A DNA stretch of 64,000 bases, taken from NCBI GenBank assembly GCA_902592375.1, contig CACJEG010000001.1, forward strand, positions 248,001 to 312,000, read 5' to 3'. Shown here piece by piece: positions 26,557-35,501 of this stretch. The first letter of the stretch is position 1. Every line of letters begins with the position of its first letter. The translations under genes and the position numbers were made by a program. The DNA comes from an uncultured Pelagibacteraceae bacterium (GTDB taxonomy: Bacteria > Pseudomonadota > Alphaproteobacteria > Pelagibacterales > Pelagibacteraceae). Below the pieces are notes generated by a model. The model searched no databases. It saw only the letters and a program-made list of their open reading frames with translations, and had not been told where the DNA came from.

Positions 26557-27819
26557 TTATCCTAATTTAATATTATCTACTCCAACTAATTTATTATAAA
26601 TCCAATAAATAACTAAAACTCCAGTTAACAACATTAATCCCATTGCAGAGGCAAAGCTCCAATCTAAAGTTTGTTTCATATGGAATGCAATTTGATTACT
26701 AATCAAGGTACCTGATGCTCCACCTACTAATGCTGGAGTAATGTAATAACCGATTGCTAAAATAAATACTAACAAACATCCCGCTCCTATACCTGGAATA
26801 GTTAAAGGGAAATAAACCTTCCAAAATGCGACGAAAGGAGTTCCTCCTAAAGATTTTCCTGCTCTCATTAAGCTAGGAGAGATGGTTTTCATAACACTAT
26901 AAAGTGGGAGAACCATAAAAGGTAACAATATTTGAGTCATGGCAACATAAGTACCCACTTTGTTGTACATCATCTCCGGCCTGTTATCATCTGCAACCAG
27001 TCCAATCATCACAAAAAAATCATTAACGACCCCTTGTTGTTGTAATAGAATCATCCAGCTTGCAGTTCTAACTAACAATGAAGTCCAAAATGGAAGTAGA
27101 ACGCATATCATTAGTAGATTTGAATATTTCATTGGCAATGTTGCAAGTAAATGTGCGATTGGATATCCCATCAAAAAACAAAATAAAGTTACAAAAAACG
27201 CAATTTCTAGTGTTCTGAGCCAAAGAATTCTATGAATTCTCCTATCTTCATCCACTTGTACAATGCTTCCATCTGGAGCGTAATACATGTCCATACCTTT
27301 TAGGTATTTTGCTAAAGTGTAAGGTGGTGCAGTTCTTTTGATCGCCTGCCAATACTCTACCTTATTCCAGTTTGGGTGTACTTTGATTATTTGTTCTTTA
27401 ATACTTATAGACTCATCAATTTTTTTTCTTTTAATATTTCTAAACAGTCTTTTGGTTGTTGAATTAAAGCCATTTTTTTCTTTATTTAACCTTTGACCAA
27501 GTTTTCCATGTTCTTGTTTTTCAACAAGTGCTTTGTAATCATAATAAAAAGCAGAAAAAACTTCTTCAGGTGGTAACTTTTGTCCATCCCAACTTTCCAT
27601 TTCCTTAAATGTTTTTGGAAGCATATTAGTAATCATTTTGTCATCAATACTTCTGGTAAACATTTCTCCGATCGGAAATATATAGGTGATGATTAAAAAT
27701 AATAATAAAGGAGCTACTAGAAGAAATGCTTTTATCTTATTCTTCTTTTCTGCTTTTTTTAAACTGACCTCTAGAGGTATTCCGTCAGTAGTTAAAATTT
27801 GTTTTGTCTCAGAGCTCAT
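26557..27819 (-). CDS. potB: Polyamine-type ABC transporter permease PotB with large periplasmic insertion
   Basis: A 420-residue permease, much longer than the roughly 280-310 typical of PotB. TM1 (residues about 28-50) is followed by about 150 mostly hydrophilic residues (55-200) with LPPEEVFSAFYYDYKALVEKQ and YYAPDGSIVQVDEDRR; the conventional five-helix core with RAGKSLGGTPFVAFWKVYFPL comes after it. The insert should sit in the periplasm. Similar long PotB forms occur in some alphaproteobacteria, from memory. It begins 68 bases after potD, past a terminator hairpin. Confidence 0.88.
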   Translation of the reverse strand: MSSETKQILTTDGIPLEVSLKKAEKKNKIKAFLLVAPLLLFLIITYIFPIGEMFTRSIDDKMITNMLPKTFKEMESWDGQKLPPEEVFSAFYYDYKALVEKQEHGKLGQRLNKEKNGFNSTTKRLFRNIKRKKIDESISIKEQIIKVHPNWNKVEYWQAIKRTAPPYTLAKYLKGMDMYYAPDGSIVQVDEDRRIHRILWLRTLEIAFFVTLFCFLMGYPIAHLLATLPMKYSNLLMICVLLPFWTSLLVRTASWMILLQQQGVVNDFFVMIGLVADDNRPEMMYNKVGTYVAMTQILLPFMVLPLYSVMKTISPSLMRAGKSLGGTPFVAFWKVYFPLTIPGIGAGCLLVFILAIGYYITPALVGGASGTLISNQIAFHMKQTLDWSFASAMGLMLLTGVLVIYWIYNKLVGVDNIKLG

Positions 27820-27826
27820 AAAAAAA

Positions 27827-27852
27827 TAGGGCGGTTATAAATAACCGCCCTA
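27827..27852 (-). terminator. Hairpin between potD and potB
   Basis: Read on the minus strand, TAGGGCGGTTAT / ATAACCGCCCTA forms a near-continuous stem followed by six T. It lies 35 bases past the potD stop and before potB. As a leaky terminator it would give more binding protein than permease. Confidence 0.8.
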
Positions 27853-27887
27853 AATATATTATATAAATTCAGTGTTTAAAACTGAAA

Positions 27888-29006
27888 TTATAGACCTGCT
27901 TTCATTGCTTCCCACTTCTCACCAATTTCTGTTCCATAATCAGCCCAGAAGAATGGGTCAACTAAGAAATAGTTTTTAGTGTTTGCAGGAGCAGTAGGCA
28001 TTTGAGGCATCATTTCTGTTTTACCATCTTTGTACCATGGCTCGCCAGCAGTGATTACATCAAGAGAAGATTTTCTCCATGGAGCATATGCAATGTACTT
28101 CGCGCTACCAGCTAACATCTCTGTGTTAGTCATCATAGCTAAAGCTTTTTTAGCATTTGCTTCATCTGGTCCACCTTTAACAAGTGCGAAATATTCGTAG
28201 TCAAGACCTTGACCATCCCATACTTGTTTAATTGGAGCACCTTCACCTATTTCAGCATTAAAGAATCTTCCATTCCAACCAGTTGCCATTACAACTTCAC
28301 CAGCAACTAATAATTCAGGTGGTTGAGCACCTGCAGACCAGAATACACATCCGCCATTAGGATCTTGGCAAAGAGCTTTGATTTTGTTCATAGCTCTATC
28401 AATTCCACCTTCTTCTAAAAGTTTTCTGTAAACTCTAGTTCCGCCGTCACCTAACTTAACACCGTCAGCAGCTAAAGCGATTTCTAGATTAGTTAAAGCA
28501 CTTTTGTAGATTGCTCTTTTTCCAGGGAATTTTTTAGTGTTAAAGAAATCCTTAATTGTTTTAGGCTCTTTACCACCGAATGCTCTTGTATCAAAAGCAT
28601 AGTTCCAAGAATATAAAATGTTACCTACAGCACATTCACTTGGCATTCCTGTAAAGAAGTCTTCACTTGCAGGAGTTCCATCTGGTGCAGCTGGGAAGTC
28701 TTTGTCAAAATCAAATTTAACAAATAAACCTTCATCACATCCGTTAATTGTGTCGAATGCAAATAAGTCTATGATATCCCAAGTTATAGCACCCGCTTCT
28801 TTTTGTGCTTTGATTTCTGATAAACCACCAGAATAGTCAACCCAGTTGATTTCTATTCCAAGTGCTTTAGCAGTAGGATCACCATACCCAAGCTTTTGAG
28901 ACTCTGTGTAAGCTCCACCCCATGATGCTACTGTAACAGCAAAGGCTGAAGAAGTAAGAGATAAAACAAAAGAAAGAGCTAGTAATAATTTACTTAGTTT
29001 TTTCAT
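27888..29006 (-). CDS. potD: Polyamine-type ABC transporter substrate-binding protein
   Basis: A 372-residue periplasmic binding protein with signal peptide (cleavage after about residue 23, SSAFA|VTVASWGG). The mature start VASWGGAYTESQ is typical of the PotD/PotF and related putrescine/spermidine binders; WSAGAQPPELLVAGEVVMATGWNGR lies in the ligand-cleft half. It would capture polyamines or a related cationic or carboxylated amine. A GGAGGAAT ribosome site precedes the start. It is flanked by a hairpin on each side, suggesting separate tuning of its dose. Confidence 0.88.
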   Translation of the reverse strand: MKKLSKLLLALSFVLSLTSSAFAVTVASWGGAYTESQKLGYGDPTAKALGIEINWVDYSGGLSEIKAQKEAGAITWDIIDLFAFDTINGCDEGLFVKFDFDKDFPAAPDGTPASEDFFTGMPSECAVGNILYSWNYAFDTRAFGGKEPKTIKDFFNTKKFPGKRAIYKSALTNLEIALAADGVKLGDGGTRVYRKLLEEGGIDRAMNKIKALCQDPNGGCVFWSAGAQPPELLVAGEVVMATGWNGRFFNAEIGEGAPIKQVWDGQGLDYEYFALVKGGPDEANAKKALAMMTNTEMLAGSAKYIAYAPWRKSSLDVITAGEPWYKDGKTEMMPQMPTAPANTKNYFLVDPFFWADYGTEIGEKWEAMKAGL

Positions 29007-29027
29007 TATTCCTCCGTTTAAACGTTG

Positions 29028-29045
29028 ATATAAATTAATTTATAT
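29028..29045. promoter_or_regulatory. 18-bp palindrome in the potD leader
   Basis: ATATAAATTAATTTATAT is a perfect 18-bp palindrome about 22 bases upstream of the potD start. In an AT-rich genome some palindromes arise by chance, but 18 bp directly before the gene is a candidate operator or promoter element. A second smaller one, CGTTTAAACG, is at 29015-29024. Confidence 0.35.
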
Positions 29046-29101
29046 AAGTAAAAGTACAACAAATAGCTAAAGTGAAGTCAACAGCTGATTTTGTCTTTAA
29101 A

Positions 29102-29120
29102 ATGTATATTAGATATACAT
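29102..29120 (-). terminator. Weak AT-rich hairpin between potA and potD
   Basis: ATGTATAT-TAG-ATATACAT forms an 8-bp stem with a 3-base loop just after the potA stop. On the minus strand it is followed by TTTTAAAG. It could be a weak terminator or processing site; the low GC content makes it uncertain. Confidence 0.4.
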
Positions 29121-29134
29121 ATTTTTAATTGAAA

Positions 29135-30220
29135 TTATTTTGGGTCTAATGCTCTAGCGTCAACACTATTCCACCCAATATTTATATCTTGACTAACTTT
29201 TAATTCTAAATTGGATGTACTGTTAGGAACTTTAAGAATAAACTCAGAACTTCCTAAAAGATTTAATCTAACTCTTGTATGATCACCATGATAGATTACT
29301 TCCTCAATCTTCCCAGTAAACATATTGTCCATCTTATCAGTTGGGTTTATTAATGCTCTTTCAGGTCTTAATGAGACTGTTGTTTTCTCACCTTTAGACT
29401 TAACAGAAATTGGATTAGCTAATATTTCTGAATTTGCTAATTTAACTTTGCATTTATCTTTAGCGATATCAACTACCTCTCCATTAAAAGTATTATTTTC
29501 ACCAATGAACTCAGCAACAAAAGAATTTACTGGTTTCTCATAAAGTTCTGCTGGATTTGAAAGTTGTTGAACTTTTCCATCATTAAATACTGCAATCCTA
29601 TTTGACATAGTTAATGCCTCACTTTGATCATGAGTTACATATACAACTGTGACACCAATACTTTCATGAATATGTTTGATTTCATATTGCATGCTTTCTC
29701 TTAAATTTTTATCTAATGCTCCAAGAGGTTCATCCATTAATACAACTGCTGGATCAAACACTAGTGCTCTTGCAACTGCTACTCTTTGTTGTTGTCCACC
29801 TGAAAGTTGAGCTGGCATTCTAGTTTCAAATCCACTTAATGAAACCATAGATAAGGCTTTATCAACTTTTTTATCTATTTCATCTTTTTCAACTTTTCTT
29901 ACTCTTAATGGAAAAGCTAAGTTTTCATAAACTGTCATGTGTGGAAACAATGCATAGTTTTGGAAAACCATTCCGATACCTCTTTTGTGTGGAGGAATAT
30001 TAGAAATTATGTTTCCATCTAATAATATTTCACCGTGAGTTGGTGTTTCAAAACCAGCTAACATCATTAAACAAGTTGTCTTACCTGAACCAGATGGACC
30101 AAGCATTGTTATGAATTCACCTTCTGCAATATCTAATTGAAGATCTTTGACGACAAGAACCTTACCGTCATAACTTTTATCTACTTTATCGAATTTAACA
30201 AACTCTGGATTTTTAGACAT
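29135..30220 (-). CDS. potA: Polyamine-type ABC transporter ATP-binding protein
   Basis: A 361-residue ATPase: Walker A GPSGSGKTT (near residue 42), signature LSGGQQQR, Walker B AVVLMDEPLGALD, and switch histidine in VYVTHDQSEALTMS. A C-terminal TOBE domain (about 280-355) with VSLRPERALINP supports PotA-type import. It is the first gene of the pot operon and is separated from the M24 gene upstream by 45 bases, with a possible promoter (TTGAAA, 17 bases, TTTATA) in the gap. Confidence 0.92.
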   Translation of the reverse strand: MSKNPEFVKFDKVDKSYDGKVLVVKDLQLDIAEGEFITMLGPSGSGKTTCLMMLAGFETPTHGEILLDGNIISNIPPHKRGIGMVFQNYALFPHMTVYENLAFPLRVRKVEKDEIDKKVDKALSMVSLSGFETRMPAQLSGGQQQRVAVARALVFDPAVVLMDEPLGALDKNLRESMQYEIKHIHESIGVTVVYVTHDQSEALTMSNRIAVFNDGKVQQLSNPAELYEKPVNSFVAEFIGENNTFNGEVVDIAKDKCKVKLANSEILANPISVKSKGEKTTVSLRPERALINPTDKMDNMFTGKIEEVIYHGDHTRVRLNLLGSSEFILKVPNSTSNLELKVSQDINIGWNSVDARALDPK

Positions 30221-30265
30221 AAAGGTGAATATAAAACATTTGTGTAAATAGATTTCAATAGCTAA

Positions 30266-31435
30266 TTAACTCTTAATATGAAGCTCTTTTGGAAAATTAC
30301 AGAACAATTCTGATCCATTCTCTGTAACTCTTATAGCCTCAGATGCTTCAACACCCCAATCACCGAACTGCATCACTGCTATCATATGAAAGCAAACATT
30401 AGGTTCTAGAACTGTCATATCTCCCTTATAAATATTAAGAGTGTGCTCACCCCAATCAGGAGGATAACCAATTCCAATCGAATAACCTGTTCTAGATTTT
30501 TTTTCTATTCCGTATTTATCTAATATTTTCCAAAAAGCTTGAGCAACATCATCTGCTGTATTACCAGGCTTAATTTGACTTATGCCAGCATTTAAAGCTT
30601 CAATTGTTTTGTTCATTGTATCAATCTTTAATTGATTGGGTTTTCCAAGCAGAACTGTTCTCGCCATTGGAGCATGATATCTCTTATAAACCCCAGATAA
30701 TTCAATAATTGTAGCCTCACCCTCCACAAATTTATCTTGTGTTGCTGTTAAATGCGAAGCTGAAGTACCTTTCCCTGTTGGAAGTAATGTTGCAATACTA
30801 GAATATTCTCCTCCAAATTCTTCTGTTCCATAGAATAAAGTTTTTTGAATTTCGCCTACTGCATCGCACTGTCTTACTCCTGGTTTAATAACCTCCATTG
30901 CAGTTTTCATTCCTTTTTCAGAAATTTTTGCAGCAGATTTCATGAAACCTATTTCAGCATCTGATTTTACTAACCTTGCCCAATTAACTAGACGATCGCT
31001 GTCTTTAATTTTTGCATTGGGTAATCCCTGCTTTATTTTTTCATAACAAAATGCAGTGAAGTAATGTGCATCCATTTCTAATCCAATGCATAACTTGTCC
31101 CATTTTCTTTCTTTTATAATCTCTACCAAATTATCATAAGGATGTTTTGGCCATGTATGAATGTAATTTTCGTCATAAACTAAAATATTCTCATCCTTTA
31201 AATAAGTTTTAATATATGCGCCACCTGCATCTTGAGCTCTTACAAAACATAGGGGCTCGTCTGCATTTATATGAACAATTGCACATTGAGCATAATAAAA
31301 AGACCAAGCATCATAACCTGTTAGGTAATTCATGTTGTTAGTGTCATGTGAGATTAAAAGATCGATGCCTTTTTCTTGCATCATTTTTTTAACTTTTGTT
31401 AATCTTTGCTTATATTCTTCTTTTGTGAACAACAT
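30266..31435 (-). CDS. M24 family hydrolase lacking metal ligands (creatinase/ectoine hydrolase-like)
   Basis: A 389-residue pita-bread protein with an N-terminal creatinase-type domain (1-150) and C-terminal M24 domain. Metal ligands of aminopeptidase P are altered: the first Asp is Glu in IIELSG, the second Asp is lost in YHAPMART, and the metal His is replaced in TGYSIGIGYPPDWGEHT. This pattern and the PPDWGEHT stretch resemble ectoine hydrolase (DoeA/EutD) and creatinase, which do not need metal. Overlap with the upstream Asp/Glu racemase family gene mirrors eutA-eutD partners of ectoine degradation. It may act on ectoine or another cyclic or N-acyl amine. Confidence 0.8.
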   Translation of the reverse strand: MLFTKEEYKQRLTKVKKMMQEKGIDLLISHDTNNMNYLTGYDAWSFYYAQCAIVHINADEPLCFVRAQDAGGAYIKTYLKDENILVYDENYIHTWPKHPYDNLVEIIKERKWDKLCIGLEMDAHYFTAFCYEKIKQGLPNAKIKDSDRLVNWARLVKSDAEIGFMKSAAKISEKGMKTAMEVIKPGVRQCDAVGEIQKTLFYGTEEFGGEYSSIATLLPTGKGTSASHLTATQDKFVEGEATIIELSGVYKRYHAPMARTVLLGKPNQLKIDTMNKTIEALNAGISQIKPGNTADDVAQAFWKILDKYGIEKKSRTGYSIGIGYPPDWGEHTLNIYKGDMTVLEPNVCFHMIAVMQFGDWGVEASEAIRVTENGSELFCNFPKELHIKS

Positions 31436-32181
31436 TAATTTTCTTTAAATAATTTACCAAATCCTTCGACTGAATTATTTTTATTTATTTTAACAAGCGT
31501 ATCCCAAATCAATGCCTGATTGCTAGATAAAACTGTAGTATTTAATTTTTTCTCTAGTTTATCAATTATTGGTAATACTGGTAAAGCGGTACAAGAAACA
31601 AAGAGTGCCTCTGCCCCATTTAAATCTATCTCAGATAGAACATTATATAAATAATTCTGATCAACTTTTCCAATATCGTAATCAGCTTCTATATCGAAGT
31701 AAGAGTTTGAAGTAACTTCAAATCCTTCGTCTTTAAAATACTCTAGAACCTCATCGTTAAGTTTTTTACTATAAGGTGTAAATAGACTTATTTTATTTAT
31801 ATTTAATTTCTTTAAAGCTTTGATTGCAGCGGTACTTGGAGTTGTCACTTCTGCCATAGGTTTTGCAGCTTTTATTTTTTTTTCAATAGATTCGAAACCC
31901 GCAGCTATTGTTCCAGATGTGCAGCCATAAACAACACAATCGATATCCTGATCAGGTAATATATCTTTTGTTACCTCAGTTACTTTGTTTGACATTTTGA
32001 TCAAATTTTCTTTTGTTAGTGGGTTATAGCATTCGATTCGATTTACAAAGAAATCAACTTCTCTGTCTTTAATTACGGTTATAAAATCTCTCTCAATCAT
32101 AAAATCGCTAGCAAGCGCAATAAGTCCAATTCTCGGATTTGATTTGGTGATGTATTTAGGATCTATTTTTGTTGAATTCAT
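31435..32181 (-). CDS. Asp/Glu racemase / maleate isomerase family protein
   Basis: A 248-residue protein of the Asp/Glu racemase superfamily. The two catalytic cysteines are in VVYGCTSGTIAAG (near residue 88) and LFVSCTALPVLP (near residue 200). The subfamily resembles EutA/arylmalonate decarboxylase-like proteins. The last base of its frame overlaps the M24 gene start, so the two are coupled. It is the first gene of a minus-strand run and is divergent from the EamA transporter. The actual reaction is unassigned. Confidence 0.78.
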   Translation of the reverse strand: MNSTKIDPKYITKSNPRIGLIALASDFMIERDFITVIKDREVDFFVNRIECYNPLTKENLIKMSNKVTEVTKDILPDQDIDCVVYGCTSGTIAAGFESIEKKIKAAKPMAEVTTPSTAAIKALKKLNINKISLFTPYSKKLNDEVLEYFKDEGFEVTSNSYFDIEADYDIGKVDQNYLYNVLSEIDLNGAEALFVSCTALPVLPIIDKLEKKLNTTVLSSNQALIWDTLVKINKNNSVEGFGKLFKEN

Positions 32182-32239
32182 AATTTAAAAGGTGAATATA
32201 TCAGAAGTTCTTTAATAATCATTAATATTAAAAATAGGT

Positions 32240-33112
32240 ATGAATATAAAAGATACTTTCGTAGCGTCCTTAGTACCTATTTTTTTAGGCTTTGGTTTTG
32301 TAATAGCTAAACCAGCATTTGAATCTTTTCCTCCTATTCTTTTGATGGGTATAAGATTTATGTTTGCTGCATCATTATTAATTTGGTGGTTTCCAATTCC
32401 AAAAGGATATTTAAAAAGAATTTTTGCTGCATCATTAGTCGCTAATACGTTGCAATATAGTATTACTTATTCTGGTTTAGATTTAATTGATGCATCCGCA
32501 GCAGTTCTTTTGGTTCAAACAGAAGTTCCATTTGGAGTTATTTTTGCTTACTTCATGCTTAAAGAAAAACCAACTATTAGAGCTTTGATTGGTATAGCTA
32601 TCGCTTTTGTTGGTGTTTATATTTTAACCGGATCTCCTAACTTAGATGGAAAATTTATTGGAATTGGACTTACGATTTTAGGTTCAGCTGTATGGGCTCT
32701 TGGACAAGTTATGGTTAAACCATTAAGTAAAGAAATAAATCCTTTAGCGTTAGTTGCTTGGTTAGCCTTATTCTCTGGACCAATATTAGTGATGCTATCT
32801 GCAATAATTGATGGAAACACAATTAATTATTTAACAAATGCAAAATTTGATCATTGGATTATTGCAATTTATATAGGTTTCATCATGCAACCAATTACTT
32901 ATGGTTGTTTCTATTATGTTTTGAAAAACAACCCACTTTATAAAGTACTGCCGATTGTAACTATGGGGATACCGCCAACAGGTTTATTAGCTGCTATTTT
33001 TCTTTTAGGAGAAAAACCAACGCCAGAATTATTTATAGGTGGTGCAATAATCATAGTTGGTGTGATTTTAATTATATTTACAAAAAACAAAAAAGAAGAG
33101 GAAATAAAATGA
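32240..33112 (+). CDS. EamA/DMT family transporter
   Basis: A 290-residue, ten-helix protein with two EamA repeats (repeat 1 about residues 5-130, repeat 2 about 140-283; GVYILTGSPNLDGKFIGIGLTILGSAVWALGQ at the junction). DMT members export metabolites or amino acids. It overlaps the next dehydrogenase gene by 4 bases, so the pair is coupled and may act on the same or linked compound. A different EamA paralogue is at 39022. Confidence 0.87.
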   Translation: MNIKDTFVASLVPIFLGFGFVIAKPAFESFPPILLMGIRFMFAASLLIWWFPIPKGYLKRIFAASLVANTLQYSITYSGLDLIDASAAVLLVQTEVPFGVIFAYFMLKEKPTIRALIGIAIAFVGVYILTGSPNLDGKFIGIGLTILGSAVWALGQVMVKPLSKEINPLALVAWLALFSGPILVMLSAIIDGNTINYLTNAKFDHWIIAIYIGFIMQPITYGCFYYVLKNNPLYKVLPIVTMGIPPTGLLAAIFLLGEKPTPELFIGGAIIIVGVILIIFTKNKKEEEIK

Positions 33113-34050
33113 AAATAGGATTTATTGGTTTAGGTAATGTTGGAGGAAAACTTGCGGGAAGTTTATTAAGAAATAACTTTGATCTTACAGTAAGAGATTT
33201 AGATGAAACTTTAACAAATTCTTTGAAAGACTTAGGTGCTAAAGTTGCAAAATCTCCAAAAGAATTAGCTGAACAATCCGATTTAATCATTACCTCTCTT
33301 CCTTCTCCTGAGGTTTCTGCAGAAGTGATGGAAAGTGAAGATGGAATTCTAAATGGTTTATCAGAAAAGAAAATTTGGCTAGAAATGAGTACCACAGACG
33401 AAAATGAAGTAAAAAGACTTGGAAAAAAAGTAATAGAAAAAAAAGCTATCCCTTTGGATGGACCTGTGAGTGGTGGATGTCATAGAGCTGCAACAGGTAA
33501 TATTGCTATATTCGTGGGTGGAGAAAGAAAAGCATTTGAAAAAATTTTACCTGCATTAACTGTTATGGGGAGAAAAATATTGCACACTGGTGAGCTTGGT
33601 ACAGCAAGTGTATTAAAAGTAATTACAAATTATCTAGCATCTGCACATTTAGTTGCATTAGGTGAGGCTTGGACTGTAGCAAAAAAATCTAATTTAGATT
33701 TAGCAAAAACTTACAAAGGGATTGCTATTTCCTCTGGTAATTCATTTGTGCATGAAACTGAAAGTCAGGTTATATTAAATGGATCTTATAATATAAATTT
33801 TACAATGGATTTGGTTTTAAAAGACACAAGTCTATTTGACAATCTTGCAAAAAAACTGAATGCTCCTTTAGAAATTTCTCCACAAATAGTTGAAATTTTT
33901 AAAGATGGTCAAAAAAAATATGGTTCGAGAGCTTGGTCATCAATGATTGTGAAAAGGATGGAGGATTTAAATAATATTAATTTTAGAGCTAATGGTTTTC
34001 CTGATGAGTTGGTTGATAATGAACCTGAGGAAAAAGGATATGAAATTTAA
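33109..34050 (+). CDS. 3-hydroxyisobutyrate dehydrogenase family oxidoreductase
   Basis: A 313-residue beta-hydroxyacid dehydrogenase. NAD loop GFIGLGNVGGKLAGSLL at residues 4-20, substrate-loop DGPVSGGCHRAATGNIAIFVGG near 122, catalytic Lys in GTASVLKVITNYLAS near 175. It oxidises a 3-hydroxy acid or reduces an aldehyde acid. It is followed 20 bases later by an aldehyde dehydrogenase, a logical pair for alcohol to aldehyde to acid oxidation. Substrate not assigned. Confidence 0.86.
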   Translation: MKIGFIGLGNVGGKLAGSLLRNNFDLTVRDLDETLTNSLKDLGAKVAKSPKELAEQSDLIITSLPSPEVSAEVMESEDGILNGLSEKKIWLEMSTTDENEVKRLGKKVIEKKAIPLDGPVSGGCHRAATGNIAIFVGGERKAFEKILPALTVMGRKILHTGELGTASVLKVITNYLASAHLVALGEAWTVAKKSNLDLAKTYKGIAISSGNSFVHETESQVILNGSYNINFTMDLVLKDTSLFDNLAKKLNAPLEISPQIVEIFKDGQKKYGSRAWSSMIVKRMEDLNNINFRANGFPDELVDNEPEEKGYEI

Positions 34051-34070
34051 TTAATGTGTTAAGATAAAAA

Positions 34071-35501
34071 ATGTTAGATAAAAGAAAATTTTACATAAAT
34101 GGTACGTGGGTTGATCCAATTAAAAAAAATGATTTTGACGTAATTAATCCATGCAATGAAGACCCGTTTGCTGTTATTTCTTTAGGTTCAAAAGAGGATA
34201 CAGATTTAGCCGTTAAATCAGCAAAAAATGCCTTTGATACTTGGAAAGAAACTAGTAAGGAAGAAAGACTCGAATTACTTGAAAAGTTATCATCAGTTTA
34301 TAAAAAAAGATTTAATGAAATGGCTGAGGCTATTTCTCTTGAAATGGGTGCACCAATGGATTGGGCAACAGATGTTCAAACAGCTTCAGGGAAAGATCAT
34401 TTAGATGATTTTATTTTAAGATTAAAAAATTTTAAATTTGAGGAACACTTTGATAATAAATCAAATAATCATATCTATTATGAGCCAATTGGAGTTTGTG
34501 GATTAATTACACCATGGAATTGGCCAATTAATCAAATTGCTTTAAAAGTTGTTCCAGCTTTCGCAACTGGATGTACAATGATTTTAAAACCATCAGAAAT
34601 TGCTCCTATTTCTGGAATGCTATTTGCAGAAATGATTGATGAAGCAGGTTTTCCAAAAGGTGTATTTAATTTGGTAAATGGAGACGGCGCAGGAGTGGGA
34701 ACCCACATTTCAAGCCACCCTGATATTGATATGGTTTCTTTCACAGGTTCAACACGAGCAGGAAGATTAATTTCAAAAAACGCTGCTGAAACAATTAAAA
34801 GAGTTTGTCTTGAATTAGGTGGTAAAGGTGGAAACATTGTTTTTGCTGACAGTTATAAAGATGCAGTAAGAGATGGCATTCGAAATGTAATGAGCAATTC
34901 TGGTCAATCTTGTGATGCACCGACAAGGATGCTTGTTGAAAAATCAATTTACGAAAGAGCTGTTAAAGAAGCAATAGATGAAGCAAACAAAATTAAAGTA
35001 GATCAAGCTTCAAAAAAAGGAGATCATATAGGACCCGTAATTTCTAAAGTTCAATATGATAAAATTATAAATCTTATTGAAAGTGGAATTTCTGAAGGTG
35101 CAACTCTTGCAGCAGGTGGGCCTGAGCTACCAAACGGTTTGAACAAAGGATACTTTATCAAACCAACTATCTTTACAGATGTAACTAATGAAATGAGAAT
35201 TGCTAAAGAAGAAATTTTTGGACCTGTGTTATCTATAATTCCATTTGAAACTGAGGATGAGGCAGTCAATATTGTAAACGATACTTCTTATGGTCTTGGA
35301 AATTATTTACAAACTGAGGATAGAGAAAAAGCACACAGGGTTGCAAAAAAATTAAGATCAGGCTGTGTTTATATTAATGGAAATGGAGCAGATGCCGGAA
35401 CTCCATTTGGTGGTTACAGACAATCAGGTAATGGGAGAGAAGGAGGTGTTTGGGGCCTTGAGGAATATCTTGAAGTAAAGAATGTTACTGGTTGGAGTTA
35501 A
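34071..35501 (+). CDS. NAD(P)-dependent aldehyde dehydrogenase (paralogue of 19606-21039)
   Basis: A 476-residue enzyme with catalytic Cys in SNSGQSCDAPTRM, Glu in CLELGGKGGN and loop SFTGSTRAG. It closely parallels the enzyme at 19606 along its whole length, including MLDKRKFYINGTWVDP at the start. It is downstream of the hydroxyacid dehydrogenase-like gene and convergent with the gamma-butyrobetaine-hydroxylase-like gene, overlapping it by 17 bases. Trimethylaminobutyraldehyde is a possible substrate given that neighbour, but this is speculation. Confidence 0.9.
   Translation: MLDKRKFYINGTWVDPIKKNDFDVINPCNEDPFAVISLGSKEDTDLAVKSAKNAFDTWKETSKEERLELLEKLSSVYKKRFNEMAEAISLEMGAPMDWATDVQTASGKDHLDDFILRLKNFKFEEHFDNKSNNHIYYEPIGVCGLITPWNWPINQIALKVVPAFATGCTMILKPSEIAPISGMLFAEMIDEAGFPKGVFNLVNGDGAGVGTHISSHPDIDMVSFTGSTRAGRLISKNAAETIKRVCLELGGKGGNIVFADSYKDAVRDGIRNVMSNSGQSCDAPTRMLVEKSIYERAVKEAIDEANKIKVDQASKKGDHIGPVISKVQYDKIINLIESGISEGATLAAGGPELPNGLNKGYFIKPTIFTDVTNEMRIAKEEIFGPVLSIIPFETEDEAVNIVNDTSYGLGNYLQTEDREKAHRVAKKLRSGCVYINGNGADAGTPFGGYRQSGNGREGGVWGLEEYLEVKNVTGWS

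Noticed and set aside
33078-33395. 105-residue minus-strand frame opposite the hydroxyacid dehydrogenase-like gene
   Set aside because: Shadow of a recognised gene with serine- and phenylalanine-rich composition and no supporting signals.
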